In this document: positions 7,554 through 18,803 of the stretch, piece after piece
Numbering within the stretch: position 1 is the first letter of the stretch
Layout of the letters: each line of letters starts with the position of its first letter
DNA from: Oenococcus sicerae
Lineage (GTDB): Bacteria; Bacillota; Bacilli; Lactobacillales; Lactobacillaceae
Assembly (NCBI RefSeq): GCF_004102045.2
Contig: NZ_CP029684.2
Coordinates: forward strand, 434,001 to 498,000
Length of the DNA: 64,000 nt
Direction of reading: 5' to 3'
Translations under genes and position numbers: made by a program
The notes under the pieces: generated by a model
The model's database searches: none
What the model was told of the DNA's origin: nothing
What the model saw: only the letters and a program-made list of their open reading frames with translations

Positions 7554-8287
7554 TGGCTGATTATGAATTGAGAATCGCACATTTATACGGTGATCTTATG
7601 AACACTTACGGTGATTACGGTAATGTGATCGCCCTCAAATATTATGCCGAGCAGATCGGCGTTAAGGTCAGTTATACGCTTGTTTCACTTGGCGATGTTT
7701 TTCAGGCTAATGCTTACGATTTTGTGCTTTTCGGCGGCGGACAAGATTACGAAGAATCTGTCACTGCTAAAGATCTGCCAAATAAAGCTGATCAGCTCAA
7801 AGCGTATATTGAAAACGACGGCTCTTTACTGGCAGTCTGTGGTGGTTTTCAACTGCTTGGACGCACGATGGAATTCGCTGACGGCAGTATCATCCAAGGG
7901 ATCGCAGTCATGACACACCACACAGTCAATCTGAACTCGACAGAGCTGCGTGATGATATGCGTGGCAAGCGGCTGATCGGGAATATTCAGATTAAAAATA
8001 ATCAGACAGGTGAAAACTATCATGGTTTTGAAAATCATCAAGGCCGTACTTTTCTCGGCCCAGGCGAACAAGCGCTGGGCACTGTCATCTCTGGCAATGG
8101 CAATAATGGTGATGACAAGACTGAGGGTGTGATCTATAAAAACGTCTATGGCACTTACTTTCACGGACCGATCCTGACCCGTAACGGCAACCTCGCTAAA
8201 CGCATATTAAAAAACGCCTTAAGCAGGCGTTATCCAAAAATTGACTGGCAGAATAAGCTTGCTGCCATTGTGAGTGAAACATTTTAA
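7553..8287 (+). CDS. gatD: Lipid II isoglutaminyl synthase glutaminase subunit GatD
   Basis: Class I glutamine amidotransferase-like subunit (244 aa) that releases ammonia from glutamine for MurT. The nucleophile Cys96 lies in LLAVCGGFQLLG and the catalytic His204 in GTYFHGPIL. The N-terminus HLYGDLMNTYGDYGN is typical of CobB/GatD glutaminases. It is translationally coupled to murT (TAATG overlap). The stop abuts the 3' end of the convergent patB gene, with no clear terminator between them. Confidence 0.94.
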   Translation: MADYELRIAHLYGDLMNTYGDYGNVIALKYYAEQIGVKVSYTLVSLGDVFQANAYDFVLFGGGQDYEESVTAKDLPNKADQLKAYIENDGSLLAVCGGFQLLGRTMEFADGSIIQGIAVMTHHTVNLNSTELRDDMRGKRLIGNIQIKNNQTGENYHGFENHQGRTFLGPGEQALGTVISGNGNNGDDKTEGVIYKNVYGTYFHGPILTRNGNLAKRILKNALSRRYPKIDWQNKLAAIVSETF

Positions 8288-9463
8288 TCAACGATACAAC
8301 TGATCAAATTTGCTTAAACGCCTTAAGGCATCCGACAAAACTTTACGATCAACGGCAAAGTTCAAACGCATAAATCCCTCACTAGCATGGCCATAATCGG
8401 ATCCAGCATTTAAGAATAGGTGAGCTTTTTTAGTTAAGCCGTCTGCCAGCTGTCTATCAGTCAAGTGATAACTACAAAAATCCAGCCAAAGAAGGTAAGT
8501 GGATTCTGTTTTCATTGGCTTTATTTTTGGCAAATATTTCCCCAAATAATCCAAGGCAGCATCTCGATTGTCCTCCAAATAAGCAGTAACAGCATTTAAC
8601 CAAGGCAATCCCTGTTCATAGGCTGCGCGCGTTGCGACTAAGCCGAGTGTGTTGATTTCATTTGACTGTTCTTGTTCGATTGCGTTTTGTAAAATTTCTC
8701 GATAATGTTCGTTTTTTACAAAGATGAAGGAAACCTTAGCACCGGCCAGATTAAAAGCTTTTGTAGCGGATTTGAAAACAAGCGTCTGCTGCTGAAAAAC
8801 ATGATCAACTTGATCATTTAACATCGAACTGGTTGGTAAATCCGGATAACTAATATCGTTATGAATTTCGTCTGCAAAAATAAGAACATGATGTTTTGCT
8901 GCCAATTGCTGTACTTTTAAGAGCTCGTCAGCAGACCAGACCCGGCCACCAGGATTATGAGGGTTGCACATGATCATAGCTGTCATGGCAGAGTCAGAGA
9001 AAAATTGTGCCAATTGATCAAAATCGATCGTATATTGACCATCTTTGATCACTAAGGGCAGATCAACTAATTGGCGATGGTTGGCCTCAATAATCGTCTT
9101 ATAAGGCGGATAGAAAGGAGAAAAAACAAGAATTTTGTCCATTGGTTTTGTCAAATGTCTGATGGCTAAAGATAAAGCTGTTGTCACACTCGGTGATAAC
9201 AAAATTTGTTTCGCCTGCAAGCTGACCTGATGCCGTTTTTCTTCCCAATCACAAATGGCTTTAAAAAAAGCCGAACTTGCTTCAAAATAACCTAAGACCT
9301 TTTCACCAAGAGCTTTTTCGAGCGCCAAACGGATACAAGGAGCTGTGGCAATGTCCATGTCTGCGATCCACATTGGCAACAGTTCATCATCATTTAAATC
9401 ATGACGAACATTCCATTTTATACAGTTGGTCGCTTTACGCGTCACTTGAGTATCGATTAACAA
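8288..9463 (-). CDS. patB: PatB/MalY-type PLP C-S lyase (cystathionine beta-lyase)
   Basis: Fold-type I PLP enzyme of 391 aa in the MalY/PatB group, which cleaves cystathionine or cysteine conjugates to pyruvate, ammonia and a thiol. The N-terminus MWIADMDIATAP is diagnostic. PLP contacts are NPHNPGG, FADEIHNDI and Lys235 in KSATKAFNLAG. It begins with TTG behind GAGGG. It stands alone, between gatD (convergent) and the LytTR cassette. Substrate preference cannot be read from sequence; PatB proteins of lactic acid bacteria often act on several sulfur amino acids. Confidence 0.9.
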   Translation of the reverse strand: MLIDTQVTRKATNCIKWNVRHDLNDDELLPMWIADMDIATAPCIRLALEKALGEKVLGYFEASSAFFKAICDWEEKRHQVSLQAKQILLSPSVTTALSLAIRHLTKPMDKILVFSPFYPPYKTIIEANHRQLVDLPLVIKDGQYTIDFDQLAQFFSDSAMTAMIMCNPHNPGGRVWSADELLKVQQLAAKHHVLIFADEIHNDISYPDLPTSSMLNDQVDHVFQQQTLVFKSATKAFNLAGAKVSFIFVKNEHYREILQNAIEQEQSNEINTLGLVATRAAYEQGLPWLNAVTAYLEDNRDAALDYLGKYLPKIKPMKTESTYLLWLDFCSYHLTDRQLADGLTKKAHLFLNAGSDYGHASEGFMRLNFAVDRKVLSDALRRLSKFDQLYR

Positions 9464-9511
9464 ATTAGTGCCCTCTTTCCAATTAATATGTCAGAGTTTA
9501 GCACATCCATC

Positions 9512-9538
9512 TTGCTAATGACTAAATCATGTTAGCAA
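9512..9538. repeat. Inverted repeat between patB and DUF3021 gene
   Basis: TTGCTAA and TTAGCAA form perfect 7-base arms around a 13-base centre that continues the symmetry with TGA and TCA. No U-tract follows on either strand, so an operator for patB is more likely than a terminator. Confidence 0.4.
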
Positions 9539-9571
9539 TCCGGACAAAATAATCAATTCTTCAAATGGCGG

Positions 9572-9982
9572 CTAGTTCTTTTGCTTGCGTTCCTTTAAAA
9601 CACGATTGATCTGATTAACTTTCAGCATTAACTTGAACTCGATAACGGCCCAAATACAAATATAAATCAACACAAAACCGAGCCAAAAAGCAGCTTTGTA
9701 CCAAACGTAAAATAACCAGCCGTTATAAACAACCATGCCGATCACCAAAAGCAAAGTGATACAAAAGTGGCTGACCAAGGCCTGCAAAAAAGACAGGCTT
9801 TCCCAATCAAATAAAGCTGAAAGAGTGCCGATCAGACCGCTCATAATCAAGACACTCGCGATATTTCTGCTCGTGGCTGCTACAGGTTCGAAGCGGGTCA
9901 TTAAAACAATTAAATAAGTGACAGAACCAAAACCCAAGCCGTTAAAAAAATAATTCATGAATGTTTTAAAAAATTTCATCAT
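9572..9982 (-). CDS. DUF3021 membrane protein paired with LytTR regulator
   Basis: Protein of 136 aa with four predicted membrane helices and a basic C-terminus (RVLKERKQKN), matching the DUF3021 family. Such proteins are commonly encoded directly after a small LytTR DNA-binding protein. In streptococcal LytTR regulatory systems a membrane protein of this kind restrains the regulator. Only 6 bases separate it from the LytTR gene. It is inferred to be the inhibitor or sensor of that regulator. Confidence 0.75.
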   Translation of the reverse strand: MMKFFKTFMNYFFNGLGFGSVTYLIVLMTRFEPVAATSRNIASVLIMSGLIGTLSALFDWESLSFLQALVSHFCITLLLVIGMVVYNGWLFYVWYKAAFWLGFVLIYICIWAVIEFKLMLKVNQINRVLKERKQKN

Positions 9983-9988
9983 TAACTC

Positions 9989-10444
9989 CTACAGTCCCAG
10001 CCGTTTGGCAAGATCTGCTAAATACTTGCGGCTGACATTCGCTTTTATTTGTCCAGTTAAAATGGCCGTCATTGTGCCAGAAAAACTGTCTTCCAAAGAC
10101 AATAAGTGGTCAATATTGATCATCGTGCTTTTAGAAATTTGGATAAAATTATCCTGATCAAATCTTTCTTTAAATTTATAAAGGCGTTCATTAACAGAAA
10201 AATTGTCCTGAGTACTGTAAACCATCAGGCTATTGCGACCGACTTCTACTTTGATAATCGTCGCAGCGCGTACCATCAGGATTCGATCATCACTTTTAAT
10301 CGGCAAAATATCAGCATGATTCTGACCAAATTTAGCCAAATAATCAATCAAATGACTTACTTCAAGCGTTTTTTTGGTGGCTTGTACCACAACCGATATC
10401 TCATCATCGGCAAGTTGCAAGTTTTTTTGAAACTCGATTTTCAA
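9989..10444 (-). CDS. LytTR-domain DNA-binding regulator
   Basis: Stand-alone LytTR regulator of 151 aa with no receiver domain. The N-terminal 45 residues are unassigned, and the LytTR domain covers about residues 50-150, ending with the typical FIQISKSTMINIDHL and ANVSRKYLADL stretches. Start is TTG at 10444 behind AGAGGA. It sits between an ABC-2 transporter pair and a DUF3021 gene. It probably activates this operon and perhaps remote genes; the targets are unknown. Confidence 0.85.
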   Translation of the reverse strand: MKIEFQKNLQLADDEISVVVQATKKTLEVSHLIDYLAKFGQNHADILPIKSDDRILMVRAATIIKVEVGRNSLMVYSTQDNFSVNERLYKFKERFDQDNFIQISKSTMINIDHLLSLEDSFSGTMTAILTGQIKANVSRKYLADLAKRLGL

Positions 10445-10467
10445 TGCATCATCCTCTTCGCTTTATC

Positions 10468-11328
10468 TTAACTAATTTTCAGCTGTTTTTTAAAAATAGT
10501 CGATAGCAATAGCAGCAGAATGCCGATCGTTAACATAGTCAAAACGATCCAATAATCTTGATTAAAGGTCGTTAACTGCTGCCATTTCAAACCAATGCCC
10601 ATGGTCTCCTTAAACGTATGCAGATGCTGGCTCGAAGCTGCAAAAGAAATACGCAGCTGCTGGTCCATGAGCAAATGCCGATAAAGCGATGCAATATACG
10701 TGCCTGGATTCAGCTTGACCAAGTCTTGTGCAAAAACAGGCAACGCCCCGATGGGCACATAAGTCCCAACCAAAAATCCTGCGGCCGTACCGATAATCGT
10801 AGCTAGTTTGCCCATCGTATCAACACGATCAACGAATTGTATCACGAGTAAATTGATGACCGACATGAAGATCGAACTCAGCAGAGCTAATAGCATAATC
10901 GCCATTAAACGATTCCAAGGAAATTGAATATGGTCCGTCAAAATAAAATAAGCAAACATCACAACCAGCATGAACAGCTGCATACAAAAACCAATCGTTG
11001 CAGCCGACACAACGTAAGCTGTTTTAATTTTATTCTGACTAATATCAGTCAGGTAAAAATCATCAAGCGTTCCGTGGACACGGTCAGTCACGATCGGATC
11101 TAAGCCGGTCAGCGTCGTGGTAATAGCCGTGACAGACAAGGTGCCGCCGATCAACCAACTATCCAATAGCTGACTACTTTGTGTCACAGCCGACCAGTTT
11201 TGGACCATATTATTTTTTAAAAAAATGATATATAAAACAAATGAGATCAAGGCGCCTAGAAGCGAAAAAAATACGCCGGATCGATGACGAAAATAACGAA
11301 TTAAATTGCGTTTTACTAAGCTGATCAT
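10468..11328 (-). CDS. ABC-2 type transporter permease
   Basis: Membrane subunit of an exporter, 286 aa, with a cytoplasmic basic N-terminus (LVKRNLIRYFRHRSG) and about six helices in the ABC-2 pattern. The central GTLDDFYLTDIS segment is the coupling region typical of drug or polyketide-type exporters. Only 2 bases separate it from the upstream ATPase gene. The substrate is unknown; neighbouring LytTR genes suggest export or immunity against a peptide or lipid-active compound. Confidence 0.85.
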   Translation of the reverse strand: MISLVKRNLIRYFRHRSGVFFSLLGALISFVLYIIFLKNNMVQNWSAVTQSSQLLDSWLIGGTLSVTAITTTLTGLDPIVTDRVHGTLDDFYLTDISQNKIKTAYVVSAATIGFCMQLFMLVVMFAYFILTDHIQFPWNRLMAIMLLALLSSIFMSVINLLVIQFVDRVDTMGKLATIIGTAAGFLVGTYVPIGALPVFAQDLVKLNPGTYIASLYRHLLMDQQLRISFAASSQHLHTFKETMGIGLKWQQLTTFNQDYWIVLTMLTIGILLLLLSTIFKKQLKIS

Positions 11329-11330
11329 AA

Positions 11331-12212
11331 TTAACGGATCTCCTTGCCGGTTAAATTCAAAAAAACATCATCGATCGTGCCCGGTGAAAATTCAAACTCA
11401 CTGATCGATGTTTTTAATCGCTGCAATAAGCCGATACAGGTCTGGGCATCTTGCACATTAATGACCAAGACGCCATCATCTTCACGAGACTGCGTCCCTT
11501 TTGGTAATAAGCTGATCAGTTTGACAAGATCGTCAGTCTGAATCCGCAAGAGACTTTGGGTGTAGTGCTGCCTTAGATCATCAGCTGAACCTTGAGCGAT
11601 CGTGCGGCCATCGTCGATAATATAGACTTGATCAGCCTCTTGAGCCTCTTGTAAATAATGTGTCGTCAGAAAAATTGTTAAGTTTGTTTCCCGCTGCAAA
11701 GCGTGCAGCAAATCCCAAATAGCTGTTCGCGTTTGAATGTCTAAGGCTGTTGTCGGTTCGTCTAGAAATAAAATTTCCGGCTTGTTTAACAAAGCTCTGG
11801 CAATATCAACTCGTCGACGCTGACCGCCGGATAAAGAGCCATAGGCTTGATGCTGAAAACGCTCAAGCCCAATATCGGCGATCAATTTATCGATGCTGTT
11901 TGCCAAAGGAATACGATACATTTTCGCTCGCGATACTAAATTTTCCCGGACCGTCAGATCCTGGTCAAGGACACTGTCTTGAAAAACAACCCCTATTCTA
12001 GGACGGTGTTTTTGACTGTTTTCACTTGCAAAACAGATCTCTCCGCTACTGGGTTCGATTTTTCCAATCAGCATTGAGATCGTGGTTGATTTGCCAGCAC
12101 CGTTAGGACCCAAAAAAGCCGTCAGAGTCCCCTTGGCAACTGAAATGTTCAACTGGTCAACAACTTTTTTGCCATTATAAATTTTAGTCAGGTCGTGAGT
12201 TTCTAAAATCAT
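11331..12212 (-). CDS. ABC transporter ATP-binding protein (DrrA/CcmA type)
   Basis: ATPase subunit of 293 aa. Walker A GPNGAGKST is near residue 36, the signature LSGGQRRRVDIARAL near residue 130, Walker B ILFLDEPTTALD follows, and the H-loop is TTHYL. The C-terminal 70 residues form the extra domain found in drug-resistance ATPases. It is the first gene of the cassette ATPase-permease-LytTR-DUF3021, and GGAGG precedes the ATG. A hairpin with a U-tract lies immediately upstream (12238-12272). Confidence 0.9.
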   Translation of the reverse strand: MILETHDLTKIYNGKKVVDQLNISVAKGTLTAFLGPNGAGKSTTISMLIGKIEPSSGEICFASENSQKHRPRIGVVFQDSVLDQDLTVRENLVSRAKMYRIPLANSIDKLIADIGLERFQHQAYGSLSGGQRRRVDIARALLNKPEILFLDEPTTALDIQTRTAIWDLLHALQRETNLTIFLTTHYLQEAQEADQVYIIDDGRTIAQGSADDLRQHYTQSLLRIQTDDLVKLISLLPKGTQSREDDGVLVINVQDAQTCIGLLQRLKTSISEFEFSPGTIDDVFLNLTGKEIR

Positions 12213-12237
12213 TTACCTACCTCCACAAAAAAGCCTA

Positions 12238-12272
12238 CAAAAAAAGCCGATCTGCATGTCGCATTATCGGCT
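12238..12272 (-). terminator. Hairpin with U-tract between apbE and the ABC cassette
   Basis: On the minus strand AGCCGAT and ATCGGCT pair around a 14-base loop and are followed by seven T. It ends apbE transcripts. It also lies 25 bases before the ABC gene with no promoter in between, so it could act as an attenuator of the cassette. A GATAAT hexamer lies within the hairpin itself. Confidence 0.75.
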
Positions 12273-12323
12273 AAGTGGTTAAAAACAGCTGTTAAGAGGC
12301 CAAAGAGATGAACTAAACAATGC

Positions 12324-13400
12324 TTAATCCATCAATTTATATTTATGATCAGTTAACTGAAAATTGCCTTTTAAACCATTTGTGATATATATTTTGTTGG
12401 CTTTCGTGATAAAAATTGCTTGAATACCGGCTCGATTTTTCTTATTCATGTATGCTAAACCAGCCTGCAGTCCTTTATCAAAAGCAGCATTCGAAAGTGC
12501 ATCCCCATCGACAGATCGTTTAGAAACAATGGTCACGGAAACAAGATTATTTTCGTAAGGGTAGCCGGTTTTCGGGTCCATCAGATAAATATATTTATGT
12601 CCATTAGCGATCAAATATTGTTCATAAGTACCAGCTGTCACGACCGACATATCCGATTCTTGGACATAGCCAACACTAGAACCTCTTGACTGATCAGGAT
12701 TCTGAATACCGACATGCCACTTTCTCACCCCGGTCGACGGATGACTTTGTCCGAGGACGTAAATATTGCCGCCCAAACTGATAATGCCGCTGGTCACGTG
12801 ATTTTTCTCGAAGGTTTCTTTCACACGATCAGCGATATATCCCTTGGCAATACCGCCAAAATCCAAGCGCATGCCTTTCTTTTTAAGGAAAACAGTCCGA
12901 TGTTTCTTATTTAAAACAATATCTCGATAATTGACTAAAGGCAATGCAGCTTTAATTTCAGAATCCGCCGGTACACGCGCACCTGGCAGCCCGATCTGCC
13001 ACAAATTCGTCACGGCACCGATCGCCATGTCAAAACTATCATTAGAGTTCTTGGAAAAATACATGGCCTTTTCAATCAGAGGCCAAAAATCTTTCGGAAC
13101 TTTAACAGCTTTAATGCCGGCATTCTCATTAATATGATCAAGTACCGACCCTTTTTTTGTTAAAGTTGCTTCATCATCACAATGCTTAATTGTAGCCATG
13201 CCTTTGTTCAATACTGCTTGTTTGCCCTGATCATAAATCGTCAAAGTACAGATCGTACCCATCAAAAATTCATTTTTAGTATATGGCTCATCCACATATT
13301 TGATTTGATTATTTGATTGATTGCTCGAATAAAAATAACCGACCCCAGCGGCAGCTAGAACGATTGCCAAAAGCAAAAACAAGTAAATTCTCTTCTTCAT
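12324..13400 (-). CDS. apbE: FAD:protein FMN transferase ApbE
   Basis: Transfers FMN from FAD to Thr or Ser of extracytoplasmic flavoproteins, 358 aa. Family marks are FLMGTICTLTIYD, the DFGGIAKGYIADRV stretch, ISLGGNIYVLG and SVVTAGTYEQY, with a later Asp in SVDGDALSNAAF. The N-terminus MKKRIYLFLLLAIVLAAAG is a hydrophobic anchor without a lipobox cysteine, although many Gram-positive ApbE proteins are lipoproteins. No flavoprotein substrate (for example a fumarate reductase or NDH-type protein) is encoded nearby. A cre-like site upstream suggests catabolite control. Confidence 0.92.
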   Translation of the reverse strand: MKKRIYLFLLLAIVLAAAGVGYFYSSNQSNNQIKYVDEPYTKNEFLMGTICTLTIYDQGKQAVLNKGMATIKHCDDEATLTKKGSVLDHINENAGIKAVKVPKDFWPLIEKAMYFSKNSNDSFDMAIGAVTNLWQIGLPGARVPADSEIKAALPLVNYRDIVLNKKHRTVFLKKKGMRLDFGGIAKGYIADRVKETFEKNHVTSGIISLGGNIYVLGQSHPSTGVRKWHVGIQNPDQSRGSSVGYVQESDMSVVTAGTYEQYLIANGHKYIYLMDPKTGYPYENNLVSVTIVSKRSVDGDALSNAAFDKGLQAGLAYMNKKNRAGIQAIFITKANKIYITNGLKGNFQLTDHKYKLMD

Positions 13401-13435
13401 GAATGATCCCTCAAATCCACAGACGATAGTCTAAG

Positions 13436-13450
13436 TGTAAGCGCTTTTCA
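13436..13450 (-). promoter_or_regulatory. cre-like site upstream of apbE
   Basis: TGTAAGCGCTTTTCA matches the CcpA consensus well, with a central CG flanked by AAG and CTT. It lies 36 bases before the apbE start and just past the lacZ stop, so it most probably controls apbE. Confidence 0.6.
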
Positions 13451-13480
13451 AGAAAAATACATGGTTACCAATACAAATAG

Positions 13481-16606
<3,126 letters not shown>

Positions 16607-16646
16607 TTACAAAAGCACATTCTCATAAAACGCTGAGTTCTGGATA

Positions 16647-18575
16647 CTATTTTTTAGATAACTTCAATACGACATCATTTTTCGTTGTATTGCCAGAATC
16701 CTTCAATAATTCAAACTCAGATAAATCATCAGAATTGGAAATCACGGAAATCACGGTGTCATCAAAACCTGCTTTAATAATGGCCGGATCCCAGAATTCG
16801 ATCAAGAGATCACCTCTTTTGACATGCTGTCCTCGATCAAAATAATTAATAAAACCTGTACCGCGCATATTAACCGTGCCGATACCGACGTGTATTAAGG
16901 TTACAATACCGTCATCAGAAACCAGCCCAACGGCATGCCGAGTGGAAAATGTAACTCTGACCGTCGCATCAAACGGTGCATAAACACGACCATCACTAGG
17001 TTTAATAGCAAATCCTTTACCCATTGATCCAGAAGCAAAGGATGAATCCTTCACTGTATTTAGCGGTAAGATCTCACCTGCAATCGGTGCATAATAAGCA
17101 AATTCACCTTGCTTTAAAAGCGGTGCTGCATCGGTTTTCTGATCATTTGAGTTTCCTAAAACATCTTTACCCCAAGTTTTTTCAAGCTTATCAACGATAA
17201 CAGCGTGTTGTTTTTCATCCAGTGTGACTTTTTTAAAGAAGACTAATGTCGCGACCAAGATGAGAACCATTGGAACACCAAACATCATGACTTTAAAAAT
17301 AAAACTGCCATGTGCCGTAATTGATGACGCAGATGCTCCAGAAGTCATACCAGCCAAAACAGCTGTGATACCAACAACACCATTAGAAACCGCGCCGCCT
17401 AATTTATCGAGCAGTGGGCGAACAGAGAGCGTCAAACTTTCATCACGATGACCAAATTTAAGCTGACCATATTCTACTGAATCCGTGATTGTCATCAAGA
17501 CAACTAAGAAAATCAATGGCTGCGGAATGAAGAATAATTCAGCACCGATCAAAACAAGTGCCAGTGATTTACCAGCCATCATAAAGACAACAATGCCGAC
17601 CAGCAAAATAGCGATTGAAATAAAGAAAACATTCCGACGATTGAATTTTTTGGCCAACGGTGGGAAAAGCATAACTGCCACCACACCAACAAAAGTATTA
17701 ATAATGGCAAGAATTGAAAACTGTGATGAGTGCCCAAGAATAAAGGTAAAGTAATACAATTCAAGCGCATTAGTGATCTGGATACCGGCTGAGTAAAAAC
17801 CATAAGACAAAGACATCCACATCAATTGATCATTGCGAGTAAGAACACGGAAAACATCTTTGATAGATGTTTTTTCAGCATTCTTTCGTAAATCAGAATC
17901 GACCTCTTTGGTACCTAGGCCAACGGCAATTGCCGAAACCCAAGAAATAATACCAATAATCAATGCAAAGGCAAACCAACCACGGTTATCACCTTCACCG
18001 TTATTATTATTAATTGAGAAAAATAGTACGAGTGGCATAACGACAACACCAACGATGTTAGCGCCAACCGTCGAACCAACACGAGCAAAAGTAGCTGTTT
18101 TTTCACGCTCTTGAGAATCAAAAGTCAAGGCTGGGATCATTGACCAAAAACCGACATCCTTAAATGAATAAAAAATATCCATCGTAATATAAAGAACAGC
18201 AAAAATAATTAAATACAAAAATGGATTTGATTTGTTCAATCCACCTAAATTAGTGAATAAAAGTACCAAGGCAATTGATGCAATAGTGCCTCCAAGAATG
18301 ACCCAAGGCTTAAATTTGCCCCAACGAGTCGTCGTATTATCAATCGTATTACCGATAAAAGGATCGATTGCTAATTCGACAAAACGCAAAATCATAATAA
18401 TTAACGTAATATAGCCAATCATTTTAGAACCGGTTGCACCGCTGTCTTTATCAAATAAATGTGAAGTCACAAACATGATAAAGTAAGTTGACAGCGTCGC
18501 ATAAAACATATCATGGCCAAAAGCACCAAAAGAGTATGATAACCGCGAAGTTATTGATTGTTTCGTCTTTTCCAT
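16647..18575 (-). CDS. lacS: Lactose/galactoside permease LacS with IIA domain
   Basis: GPH-family sugar:cation symporter (residues 1-460, about 12 helices, with SYSFGAFGHDMFYATLS at the N-terminus) fused to a IIA(Glc)-like domain (about 485-642). The phosphorylation site is His562 in LIHVGIGTVN and the second histidine is His547 in STRHAVGL. In Streptococcus thermophilus LacS, phosphorylation of the equivalent residue by HPr tunes uptake or lactose/galactose exchange. The usual HxGIDTV motif reads HVGIGTV here. Strong promoter, cre-like site and hairpin lie upstream; lacZ follows. Confidence 0.95.
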   Translation of the reverse strand: MEKTKQSITSRLSYSFGAFGHDMFYATLSTYFIMFVTSHLFDKDSGATGSKMIGYITLIIMILRFVELAIDPFIGNTIDNTTTRWGKFKPWVILGGTIASIALVLLFTNLGGLNKSNPFLYLIIFAVLYITMDIFYSFKDVGFWSMIPALTFDSQEREKTATFARVGSTVGANIVGVVVMPLVLFFSINNNNGEGDNRGWFAFALIIGIISWVSAIAVGLGTKEVDSDLRKNAEKTSIKDVFRVLTRNDQLMWMSLSYGFYSAGIQITNALELYYFTFILGHSSQFSILAIINTFVGVVAVMLFPPLAKKFNRRNVFFISIAILLVGIVVFMMAGKSLALVLIGAELFFIPQPLIFLVVLMTITDSVEYGQLKFGHRDESLTLSVRPLLDKLGGAVSNGVVGITAVLAGMTSGASASSITAHGSFIFKVMMFGVPMVLILVATLVFFKKVTLDEKQHAVIVDKLEKTWGKDVLGNSNDQKTDAAPLLKQGEFAYYAPIAGEILPLNTVKDSSFASGSMGKGFAIKPSDGRVYAPFDATVRVTFSTRHAVGLVSDDGIVTLIHVGIGTVNMRGTGFINYFDRGQHVKRGDLLIEFWDPAIIKAGFDDTVISVISNSDDLSEFELLKDSGNTTKNDVVLKLSKK

Positions 18576-18588
18576 AGTTTCTCCTTAA

Positions 18589-18613
18589 CCAGGTTAGAAT
18601 TCGCTTTAACCTG
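18589..18613 (-). promoter_or_regulatory. Hairpin at the 5' end of the lacSZ transcript
   Basis: CCAGGTTA and TAACCTGG form perfect 8-base arms around 9 bases, starting at about +1 of the predicted transcript and ending 4 bases before the AAGGAG ribosome-binding site of lacS. It may be an operator, an mRNA-stabilising 5' hairpin or a protein-binding RNA. Confidence 0.55.
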
Positions 18614-18618
18614 GAATT

Positions 18619-18647
18619 TATAGTAAGCGCTTTCAAAACAAATGTCA
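18619..18647 (-). promoter_or_regulatory. lacSZ promoter with overlapping cre-like site
   Basis: TTGACA (18647-18642), a 17-base spacer and TACTAT (18624-18619). The cre-like element at 18620-18634 (minus strand TGAAAGCGCTTACTA) overlaps the -10. It could be bound by CcpA, by the divergent LacI-family regulator, or by both, since the two families bind similar CG-centred palindromes. Confidence 0.75.
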
Positions 18648-18730
18648 ATCTTTTAGTAAAAAATAGGTCACAAAATATTCAAGTATTTAAAAAAATGCTG
18701 ATTTAAAAGCAATTTTATTGATATTAATGC

Positions 18731-18755
18731 TAGTAAAAATAATTAAAGTTTACTA
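18731..18755. promoter_or_regulatory. Candidate operator before lacR-like gene
   Basis: TAGTAAA and TTTACTA are perfect 7-base arms with 11 bases between, about 50 bases upstream of the LacI-type regulator start and within the lacS divergent region. It is a possible autoregulatory site. Another TTTAGTAAA lies at 18651-18659. Confidence 0.35.
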
Positions 18756-18803
18756 AATATACAAAAGCAAGCTAAAAATATTACAATAAGGCAAACGGAG
18801 TTA

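Noticed and set aside
17224-18414. Several plus-strand frames inside lacS
   Set aside because: They mirror the hydrophobic codons of lacS, have no ribosome-binding sites and no known family.
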